DNA of 64,000 nucleotides from Plutella xylostella. Taxonomy: Eukaryota; Arthropoda; Insecta; Lepidoptera; Plutellidae. Numbering within the stretch: position 1 is the stretch's first letter; each line of letters opens with the position of its first letter. The DNA is taken from positions 3,107,501 to 3,171,500 of the forward strand of contig NC_064012.1 in NCBI RefSeq assembly GCF_932276165.1, in the 5' to 3' direction. Position numbers and translations under genes: made by a program. A model generated the notes under the pieces. It did no database searches. It had not been told where the DNA came from and was given only the letters and a program-made list of their open reading frames with translations. Shown in pieces: positions 10,301-22,300 of this stretch.

Positions 10301-13300
10301 GTTGCAGTTGCAGTCGTCGCAGCCTCGTTGCACGTCGAAGTTGAAGGTGTACGGCTTGCAGCGGTCGCAGTTCTCGCCTTCGACGTTCTTGGGGCATATG
10401 CACAGACCTGCAAGGGGTTGGGTAGTGTGAGCATAGTGTTAGTGGGGATATTATATTAGCCGAAGGTATGGGGTGATTGATGTGGGCGTTCGTTATGCTG
10501 CAAATTACGTAGAGTGAGCGAAAAACTGGAAAATAAACACAGCCGCTAACTCAGTCAGCGGAGAACAGTTCTTCTACTGGGAACTTAGCGGCAGCGATAT
10601 GACCACCTCACCAAAAATCCATTTACCATAAACTTTACATTAGCCCTATAAAAGCTAAGAAATCCATACATTTTATTTGTCATTTGTTCGCTTTCAAGGG
10701 CAACCCAACTTTGTTCACCAGTCATAAGGATCTGCCAACCAAACGTCCTATATACCCATACTATATTTACAAAATATATCTCAAAACTCACCATCATCAT
10801 CACAAATGGCCGTCGACGGGCAGTTGCAAGGCTTGCAGTCAGGAAAGCCGTAGTATCCAGTTTTACAAGCGCTGCAAGTGCGACCGATCACGTTGGGTCT
10901 GCACCGGCACTGGCCTCCGAAGCTGTCGCACTCCAGGTCTAGGGATCCTTCTACGTCGCAGAAACAGCGGAGGGTTCCGCTGTTGTAGTCCGCTGTTATG
11001 GAGAACACTGCGTCGCGGCAGAAGCCTGTTGGATGCGAAGTTAATTAAGATAAGTTTGGTAACTATAAAATTGTTTGTGTGGTTTTGAGAGTATTGCAAA
11101 TGTAGATTATTGATGTTTAAAGAGATATCTTATTGGCTAACTTAAATAGATAGTAAATTCTTCCCCTCTCCTAAAGGATTTGAGCTATGAGCAGGATATA
11201 TAATCCGATATTAAAATTAGTTAGCCCTAGGCGAAAGCAAAGGTGAGAGCGAAACATGGCGTCGGATACGGTCTAAAGATGATATACAACGGTTATCGGT
11301 AGGTATGCTATAGTGATTCATATAGTCGTAGGGCTACTGTTGCCAAAACCGTTTGCATTTGCTTTTGCCTAGTCATAATTTATATAGATCATCTACAAGA
11401 CATTTTGCCCATTATTATAAGCTATCTGCTATGTCCATGCTTCCAGGTATCTAGGTTGTTTAAAAAATATGACAGCTCATAAGTTGAATTGGCATTCATC
11501 ACCATCATCAGCTTATAGCAGTCCACTGCTTAACGTATGCCTCTCCCAAAGCACGCCACTGAATGCAATCTTATAGCTTTCCGACTCCTAAAGGCAAGTA
11601 AGAAGAAGAATAACATCACCACTCCTCCCCACTACATACCGACATCAGTAGTAGCCACCTGGTAGTGGTTCATGGAGCACTTGCTGATGAACTCTCGCGT
11701 GTAGTCCAACATGTTGGCCTCTTTGACTACGGAGTCCACGTAGTCGGCTGCCGCGACTACGAGAATGTAGTCCAGCCAGACGCCCTTGTTCTCGCTCTGT
11801 GGGGGGAGGGTATGTTGTACAATACAGTTTGAATACATGAGTTTTAGTGGAAAAGTTGAACTTACAAAATGTCGACATCAAATCAAGCAGAAGATGATGG
11901 GTGTTTTGGTGTTTATATCCAATCAAGATAATTCATACATCGTTTGATAGCTCTCTTCAAGTAAACAAAATTGCTATGACGACCAATTCGTATTATTCAT
12001 AAGTGGCCAACAATTTTTTGCAGTGATATGCACTCTTTCTCCTGATGACATGAAGGGAGAACTTACTTTGAACTTGAACTGGTTTTGAACAAACAATGCT
12101 CATATTATAATAAGTAATTAAGATTAAAACTCCTGCGCCTGCGCAGCGTGCGTCGCGTCCGCCGTCGACATTTTCACTAGCAGCGTGCTGCTACACCCTG
12201 TATACACTAGCAGCGTGTGCTACACCCTGTATACCTGCAGCGTGAGTGTGAAGTTGTGCTGCAGAGGCAGGCTCTCCCCGGCGGCTTGATCTCTGTGCAA
12301 CACCCTGTATACACTAGCAGCGTGTGCTACACCCTGTATACCTGCAGCGTGAGTGTGAAGTTGTGCTGCAGAGGCAGGCTCTCCCCAGGGGGTTGTACCA
12401 GCGCCCGGCATCCGGATGTGGAGGGGCAGTGGGCGACGTGCGCCCGCGCAGTGTATGTGCCGTCCGCTGTTGTCACGTTCACTAGGAGGGTGGTCTCTGT
12501 GAAGGAATTAGGCAGGTTAGAAATGTTGTAAACGTGAAAGTATGTTTGTTAATCTTGAATAAATACTGGAGATCGAATTTTCACGAAAAAGACATGGGCG
12601 ACTGTTTATTAAAGCCGTCATACATTAATGAATGGGCGATTTGTGAGTTTGACAAGGTATGTACAGAATCTGGTGAATTCACATGAACAGAAACAAAATC
12701 CCCTGTGACATGTATGACAAGATCCACTATTGGTCGTTATCTCACCATTCTTGGTCATTTACCGTACCGTACCATTCACTTTGTTTCAGCTCAGTCATGA
12801 AAGGATTATCCAGTGGCCGCTAAACGGGTTCGTTTTCGACGTAGATAAAGGTCACTAAATCACGATTCGCCATAAATATGCAACCGTGATTGGTGAAACG
12901 CGCACTAAATAACTTATCAACGTCGATAAGGAACCCGTCTATCAGCCGCGGAGTAGTTTAAATAACTGTGGTGCGCCTGTCGCATAGGCTGTCGAAGAGG
13001 CTCTTCGTGCGAAGAATAGCATAATAGACAGGGGTGGCTCTTTTCGTGCCCGGGTAGTATACTGACCCGGGTGGTGGGGCTGGTAGTGTACTGACCCGGG
13101 TGGTGCTGCTAGTAGTGTACTGACCCGGGTGGTGCGGCTGGTAGTAGTGCAGCAGCAGCACGTAGTCCTGCGGCGCGGGCACCCTCCCCTCCAGCGCGAG
13201 GGGGGCGGCGGGGGTCACTTGTACCACCACGGTCGAGTTGTCCAAGATGGGAGGTCGGGTGAGACGGTCGCCGCCGACGCCGGACTCCGCTTCCAGCTGG

Positions 13301-16300
13301 TGGGGAAAGGAATAAGTTAGAAATAATAATAAAGTGGTGTACCTAATAAGCAAAAGGGGACAAAACTTTTGCGATAAAGTGTAGCTTTTCCTAGCTGTTG
13401 GTCACACATCTTTTTACATGGGACAGGCACGTCCCGTCATGTATTCCACTTGTCATTCCCCCACTATACACCAGAGGGGCATTCCTCATAGTCACAGGTA
13501 TGGTCATGTGCAGAGAAAGCTAACCCCTCTCTCATAGTAACAATGGTTCTGAGAGGGGTCAGGTTTCTTGGAGTCGACGGCGCCGCTGAAGATCGCCAGC
13601 ATACACTGCCCATCGCAGCCCGTCATGCAGTCCACTCGCTACTCCGCCACTATATACTACTATACACATGCCTTATAGTCACAGGTATGGTCAAAAGCTG
13701 ACTTGATGAGAGGGGGTCATAGTAACAATGCTTCTGAGAATGGTCAGGTTTCTCTGCCCCTTACGACCACTTGTAAACTACGGAGCGTAGACTAAAGCCA
13801 AGATTTATATGTAGACAAAAATAAAATGTGTATTTTGCAAGCTAGCCTATTTTCAACACAGAAACAAAACCAAAAAGCAACTCTTTTGACAGTCAAAAAA
13901 TGTACCTTCTTAGAGTCAACAGCTCCGCTGAAGACAGCCGGCACGCACTGCCTTTACTACGCACTAATCCACCTGCTATTCCTAAATCTGACCCCCCTCC
14001 CATAACAATGCTTCTGGTACAGTGTACCTTCTTACGTGACTCCGGCCTAATTAGCTGTGTTAGTCACACACAGCAAAGCCACACAACTAAAATTGATTGA
14101 TTTCTGTACCTTCTTAGAGTCCACGGCGCCGCTGAAGACAGCCGGCACACACTGCCCGTCGCGGCGAAGACAGGCGGCGCGCCCCGTCATGTAGTCCACT
14201 TGCCATTCCGCCTCCGGGACAGCCACGATTGATTTTATGCCGACTAACGTGTCTGGTTCACCCTGTGAATAGGTAGAAGTGATTAGAATACAGCAGTGTG
14301 TGATAGAGGGTTGTATGGGAGGTAAGGTCGGCATTGCATAATTTGCGTACTGGAGACTCCACCTAACACTGACGTTCAAGTAGAAGATATTGCTGGTTTC
14401 TTCTCTTCTAAACCTTCACCGGATTGGAACCGCACTGTCACCTAGAGAACCACACGGTCACTGGGCAACACTCACGTCCAAGTAGACGACGTTGTTGGTG
14501 TCTTCTCTTCAGTACCCTTGCTGCACTGGGACCGCACTGTCACCTAGGGAACCACACTGTCACTGTGCAACACTCACGTCCAAGTAGATGACGTTGTCGG
14601 TGTCTTATCTTCAGTACCTCGCCGGATTGGAACCGCATTGTCACCTAGGGAACCGCACTGTCACCTATAGAACCGCACTGTCACCCCGGCAACACTCACG
14701 TCCAAGTAGATGACGTTGTTGGCGACTTCTCTTCGGAACCCTCTCCAGATTGGAACCGCACTGTCACCTAGGGAACCGCACTGTCACCTATAGAACCGCG
14801 CTGTCACCCCGGCAACACTCACGTCCAAGTAGATGACGTTGTTGGCGACTTCTCTTCGGAACCCTCGCCAGATTGGAACCGCACTGTCACCTAGGGAACC
14901 ACACATTCACTGTGGAACACTCACGTCCAAGTAGATGACGTTGTTAGTGACTTTTCTTCGAAACCCTCGCCGCATTGGAACCGCACTGTCACCTAGGATA
15001 CCCTACTATCATCTGGGCAACACTCACGTCCAAGTAGATTACGTTGTTGGTGTCTTTTCTTTGGAACTCTCGCCAGATTGAAACCGCACTGTCACCTAGA
15101 GAACCGCACTGTCACCTAGGGTACCTATCATCTGTGCAACACTCACGTCTAAATAGATGACGTTGTAGTGTCTTCTCTTCGAAACCTTACCAGATTGGAA
15201 CCGCACTGTCACCTAGGGTACCTATCATCTGGGCAACTTACGTCCAAGTAGACGACGTTGTTCGTGTCGGTGACGCGGAACAGGCGTGCGTTGGCTCGCT
15301 CGTCTAGAACCAGCTGGCGGCAGGGGGCGGTGTACGGACACGAGTTGAAGTTGATCACGCCCGCCTCTTCGGTACCTTCGCCTGATTGGAACCGCACTGT
15401 CACCTAGGGAACCGCACTGTCACCTAGGGAACCGTACTGTCACTAAGGGAACCGCACTGTCACCTAGAGAACCGCACTGTCACCTAGGGAACCTTTAATC
15501 TGAGCAACACTCACGTCCAAGTACACGACGTTGTTTGTGTCGGTGACGCGGAACAGGCGTGCGTTGGCTCGCTCGTCTAGAACCAGCTGGCGGCAGGGGG
15601 CGGTGTACGGACACGAGTTGAAGTTGATCACGCCCGCCTCTTCGGAACCCTCGCCCGATTGGAACCGCACTGTCACCTAGGGAGCCGCACTGTCACCTAG
15701 GTAACCACACTGTCACCTCGGGAACCGCACTGTCACCTAGGGAACCGCACTGTCACCTAGGGTACCTTTCATCTGGACAACACTCACGTCCAAGTAGATG
15801 ACGTTGTTAGTGTCTTCTCTTCGGAACCCTCGCCGGACTGTCACCTAGGGTACAGCACTGTCACGAACCACACTGTCATCTGAGCAACACTCACGTCCAA
15901 GTAGATGATGTTGGTGTCTTCTCTTCGGAATCCTCGCCGAAACTGCACTGTCACCTAGGGATCCACACTGTCACCTCGGGTACCTGTCACTGCGCAACAC
16001 TCACGTCCAAGTAGACAACGTTGCTGGTGTCGGTGACGCGGAACAGGCGTGCGTTGGCTCGCTCGTCTAGAACCAGCTGGCGGCAGGGAGCGGTGTAGGG
16101 ACACGAGTTGAAGTTGATCACGCCCGCCTCTTCGGTACCTTCGCCGGACTGGAACCGCACTGTCACCTGGGGAGGATAGAATATGTCTTTATTGGTCACA
16201 AAATATAAAATCTGATAAAGAGAAGTCACTCAGTTTTATACTTGAGTAAATTCACCTAAACAGGAACAAGAGACCTACTCTACGATAATTATTTTGACAA

Positions 16301-19300
16301 TCGCAGCGCTGCATTCCATACTCATTACTTCACTTATTTTGATGTTCTCAACTGTGAAACTGATTTATCACTTATCTTACGTCCCCCAAGTAAGTAGTAT
16401 ACCAGAGAATACAAGTACATTTACAAGTTAACTATTTCCTCGTCTTGCAATCAATGTAGGTACCTCAAAAACTCATACTCACAATTCCCTTAGCACTGAT
16501 CTCAAAGGTGGCGTTAGTGGCGATCTCATTCTGCGCAGTCGCGTTGACAGGCGTGACGTATTGCACTAGAAGGACATAGGGCCCACTCTGCTCTATCACC
16601 ATCTTGTACTGGAGCTCTGGCTGCAAGTCGTTCATTAGAGGTATGTCCGTAGCTGATGCGTTTAACTCGTTCAGTTGCTGTGGGATAGACGAGAGTTTTA
16701 GTTATGAATGAATGAATGAATGAATATACTTTATTGACAGAAAAAATATGTATAGTATACATAAGTTGAAAAATTAAATAAAGAATTTACATTGTTACCT
16801 AAACTAGGCTCATCACCTGTGCGTTAGATAACAAGCTCTTCCTTTATATATCAATGGTAGGCACTACAAATAGTATTACAGTGTAGAATGAGTTTTGATA
16901 ATATATAGGTACATTCATTAGAGAAAGTAATAAAAAACAAAAAAGACAAAAGTACTAATAATACAAGGACTTACAGTAAAAACGTCCACATCAATTAATT
17001 AATAACTTACATTACTAAATAATATTTATCCGTTTATCTAGTTGTCCAGATTGCAAAAATCTAAACAATTTCAACACACCCAAACCATACCAAAAGTGAC
17101 AAGATTAACCGCGGAGGGGGGAAGATAACAAGTTGGTAGTGTAAACAGTATTTATTATGGCATGGTATTGCTACACCTGAATTAAATTTTTAGCTATGTG
17201 GAAAGCTATGAGCAAATGCCAAGGGTCCAAGCAAGCGGCTTCGAAACAGCGTCAAAGTTTAATCGTCGCAGTGCACACACAACGCTCGAATGTCTTCGAT
17301 TTAAATGACATGCCACACAATGCGTTGATGTGACTGAGGACACCGACGCAGCACATAACACAATGCCCGTTGCAAGACAGCCTCCGCAGACAGCAGTTTA
17401 TATTTTCCCAAAAATCAAGTAATAAATAAATATACAAAATATATCTTACCAGAGGATTGTCAATATAGCTAGTAGCAGAAGTCATGAGGCCGCTGACATC
17501 GGCATAGGGGAAGCCGTCCAGGCTGGGGTACTCGAAGTGACGACACAACTTGTTGTCTCCGATCTCGCAAGGCTTGTTCACCAGTTTGGTGAGAACTGTG
17601 GCTTCGTAGTACGCTTCTGGGATGAGAACGAAGTAATCCTGCGGGGTATTAGGGGATTTGTGAGTTTAATTATGGCAGTGTTGCAGGGTGAAAGTAGGTA
17701 TCTACCTACTTTCACCCTGCACCATCTGGTGGCAATTTTATGGTGGATATAAATAAATAAATATGTAGGGACATCTCACACACAGCCATTCGACCCTAAG
17801 CTAGGCAGAGCCTATGTTATGGGTATCGGACAGCTGATCTATCTACACAAATACATTGATAGATACATATTAAATATAAATATCAACACCCAAGACCCGA
17901 GTGCAAATATCTGTCTTTTAAACAAATAGCAGCCAACAAAGCAACAATATTCGACATAGCAGTCAGGGCCACTAACCACAACGCCGTTCAACCGTCAGTA
18001 TACGAGCAATAAGTTTAGTATCTTTACCTATTTATTTGAGTGAATACTAGGATATGTCGTGTGTTGTGATATGTCATCTATTCAGGGTTTCGTACCTCAA
18101 AAGGAAAAAAGAAACCCTTATAGGACTTTGTTGTCCGTATGTCTGTCTGTCTGTCACCACCGTTTTTCTCAGAAACGGGTAGCAGTATCAAGCTGATATT
18201 TCGCACAGATATACTCACAATCATGACTTCCTTGGTGGTCTTGATGGTGACGGTCCAGTTGCCGGGGTTCATGACGAAGGGCGCGGGCGAGTTGCCCTTG
18301 TCGCCCGCCACCGTCACGAGTTGTGGCGCCACCGTCGGACGCAGGAGCACCGAGAATCTGAAAAAGTAATAAAATAATATACAGGGTGTTGCAAGAAGGG
18401 GGTGACTCAGGGGGTCAATCTGAACACAATTTTGTTCTACGAGTTTTGGGAATTGGCGAATAACAAAAGTCATAAGTTTGTTACATCCATAAATACGATA
18501 AAAAAATTACAACCGATAAAAAAATATTTAGTTCCAAGTTTGGACGCTAGAGGAGCTCGAAGCGAATAAAATTTATTGCATTCCACTAAGTATGAAAGGT
18601 AATAAACATATGAGAATAGTATTTAAGATAGATAGATAGATAAGTTATTTATTTATTTACTTTATAGATTTTCCTTACAATATTCAGGGCATGTTTAACT
18701 TCGCGAATGTAACTTCATCATCATCATCGCGACCCATCACATCCCCACTGCTGGGGCACGTGTCTCCTTCCAATGAAGGAAGGGTTTTAGGCCTAGTCCA
18801 CCACGCTGGCCTAGTGCGGGTTGGTACTTGGTTGAATGTGACTTACTTCTGCTGAATGTCGCCGATGCTCTCCGGAGTGATGATGATGGACGCCGTGACG
18901 GGATCCTTCAGAGGGTTCACGTACTTCAGCACCATCCGGTATAGGGACGACTTGGAGATGTGCACTTCGTTTATGACTTCATTCTGAAATTGCAGTTGGG
19001 TTTAGGTTTTGGCTTTATTTATGGCTTTTTAGGTAATAGGCAGTAAAGAAATCATAGGTACTTCAGCAATTTATACAATAATATATTTTTTAAATAAAAT
19101 AACTCAGTTATTAATTAAATTATACTATGTGAAATCACCTGCAGCAATGAGAAAACGACGTATCCTTTCCAGGAGTATCCAGGGAATACTTCTTCTGAGC
19201 TCCTGTATCTGACTGCTCCGGATGGAGTTTGACCTTCTTCCACCTGCAAAAATAATTAAAAAATTAATAAATATGATTAAAACGGGAATTTGAGGTGATC

Positions 19301-22300
19301 ACAACGTCTTGACCGCTATTGTTGGGACTCCGATACCGATTAGGTGGTCACCTTCATCGTTTTAGTAAAGATATCCTCCTAAACTATAGGTAGGGCCCTC
19401 CACGCGCGAGTTGCAGCGGACACTGGCCGGTCAACTTGTCGCACGTGTTGTGTGTCGACCCGCCGATGATTTGACAGCTGTCATAGGTCTCTTAGTCGTT
19501 GCCTAGTCAGAGGCCTTCGGGCGGCTTGAAAACATCTGACAGTCGGGTTGCCCACTTACCTGACAACTCTCTCAGCACAAGCTTGCTTGTCCATGTCCAC
19601 TAACCCGCACTTGGCCAGCGTGGTGGACTAGGCCTAAACCCCTCCTTCATTGGAAGGAGACCCGTGCCGCAGCAGTGGGGACATGATAGGTCTCTTGCTA
19701 TATTTGACAGACTTTAAAGACACATAGAGCCCTCACCTCATACTGGAACTGGTGCAGCGTGGGGAAGTAGTGCGCCCTGATTGGCTGGGTGTTGTCTGTC
19801 GAACCTCCAATATCATAGTTGCATTCTATCTCAGATACTAAAATGACAGATTCTGAACGATTCATTAACAGTTGATTGACCTGCCAATAGAACGTTAGCA
19901 CGTCACTTTGGGGACAATCGTGTGTTGATGAACCATTCAGAACCTGACAATTTAGTATCTGAGATCAAAAAACAGACTTTAGAGCCGTTGTCTGTCGACC
20001 CGCCGATTACTTGACAGCTGTCATAGGTCTCCTATTATATTTGACAGACTTTAAAGACACATAGAGCCCTCACCTCATACTGGAACTGGTGCAGCGTGGG
20101 GAAGTAGTGCGCCCTGATAGGCTGTCGCTGTCGAAGCTCCAATATCACAGTTGCATTCTATAATTACTTTGTAAAATATAGCATGAGCATAGCACTCTTT
20201 GACGCTTGATTAACAGATCCAGTCAGCAGTCCAGGTAAATAAAGTTGGTTTTCACACGAATGCCAAATAAAATCTATGAATTCGACGTTCATACATAATA
20301 CAGGATAGATTGCAGTAACGATGGTCAACGAAACCCGTTCGTTTGGCCGGTCTGTACGCAGCATTATACTGAAACTGGTGCAGCGTGGGGAAGTAGTGCG
20401 CCCTGACAGCCGGCCGGCTGTTGTCTGTCGAACCTCCAATATCATAGTTGCATTCTATCTCAGATACTAAAATAACAGATTCCGAACGGTTCATCAACAG
20501 TTGATTGTCCTGCCAATGTAAGAACGTAGTACGTCACTTGGGGGACAAATCGTCTGTTGATGAACCATTCAGAATCTAACAATTTAGTATCTGAGATTAA
20601 AAAACAGACTTTAGGGCGCTTACCTCATACTGGAACTGGTGCAGCGTGGGGAAGTAGTGCGCCCTGATCGGCTGGTCGCAGCGGCGTCCCTCCACGCGCG
20701 AGTTGCAGCGGCACTGCCCGGTCAGCTTGTCGCAATTGTTGTCTGTTGAGCCGCCGATGTCGCAGTCGCATTCTGGTGGGAATTTGGTGGTGTTAAAAGG
20801 GGAGAGGGAGTCTTTGTTGAATGAGGTTGGTAGAGGTGAATGACTGGGCTATACTTAGCTACTTTTTAAGTATAAGTTTTAAGTACAAAATGGTTGAGTA
20901 AAGGTCTTCGCACATTATAACAACTCACCGGCGACTCGACTCTATGGTAGACATTGATATTTAAGCCCTGTGTCATAATAATAATAATAGGTTTAATTTA
21001 AAAAAATGACATTTAGTGTACGATGCGTAGGCCACTCGTTGTACACCACTTTATAGTCATTTTTAAAATTAAACCTTGAAGATATGACACAGGGCTTAAA
21101 TATCAATGTCTAGCCTAGAGTCGAGTCGCCGTTCAGTTGTTATAATGTGCGAAGATCTTAATTTATTGATTATCCGCAGTGTCATCACGGTTCCTATGTG
21201 TTTTCGTACAGAAAGACACGTTTACTCACAGCGATTCAAATCAAAGCTCTATTATCATAGCAGATGCTCAGTATACAGGATTCTGCAAAATAGGGTATAC
21301 TATGCCGAAAGCGGTTGAATCAGGGGGTCATACTGAACATAGCGCAGTATAAAGCTTCTTTACTGTTTAATTTTTATACGTGGAGACCTGTAATTGGCTA
21401 TGTTATGTAACCCCTACTATAATGCCCAAATGTACCTAGATATAAGCTGTTGGTTTTCCCATCAATCAATAAATAAATAAATAAACTCACTACTACCGCC
21501 ATCTATATTCTGTTTGTGTGTGGGTTCTGAAACTATCACATACCAGTACAGCCGAACACGTTGTCAGTCTCGAGCCTGTAGTAGCCGTCTTGGCACTGGT
21601 CACAGCGGCGTTCACCCACGTTGTGTTTGCAGATGCACTGTCCGTTCTTAGTGTTGCACGAGCCGAGCCCGCCCAGTGTGCCCGCTAGGTGGCAGTCGCA
21701 CTCTGTGGAGGGGAGGAAAGGGGGGTTAGTTGGCATAGTGATTATAGTTGTGCATAACAGACTGGGCGTAACTAAAATGCGCATAATATTGAAAAGACAC
21801 ATGAAAATTGGCATATTTTTATTTTTAACCGACTTCAAAAAAAAGGAGGAGGTTCTCAATTCGTCGGGATTTTTTTATTTATGTATATTCACCGATTACT
21901 CCGCCGTTAATGGACCGATTTTGATAATTATTTTTAGTGGTTTTTTGATGTCGGTTTTTATTTTTTTTTAATTATTAATTTATACACTATAATAAGATTA
22001 CCTAGTTTTTATTAATAGCGCATTTCGAAAATGTTACAGACATTGTAATGGAAAACGAAAAAACATCTGCGCTATAAACTGGATAAAAAGTAGATCATCT
22101 AATTATTGAAGAAGTAAATATATAAATATATATAAAAAGTTTCTCCGTTTCACAATCACAAACACAGTCATCAAAGTCAACTGCACAGAAATACAGTTGT
22201 ATTCTTGTATTGTAAAGCCATCACACATACCTTCGCATCCATTAGGATTATACTCCTGTAGGTTCCAGTAGAGCGGCTTGCAGTCGTTGCAGATGCGGCC

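Larger units (their letters stand above)
14405..16004 (-). repeat. Complex tandem array derived from LanA exon 22
   Basis: Two kinds of unit alternate. One is the donor end (codons for TNNVVYLD, then GTGAGTGTTG). The other is a 20-bp unit around the acceptor, AACCGCACTGTCACCTAGGG on the plus strand, that is AG followed by the exon start, present up to five times in a row (15386-15490 and 15660-15765). Most units join exon start directly to exon end with the middle missing. Two complete exon copies are embedded at 15242-15403 and 15515-15676. Confidence 0.85.
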
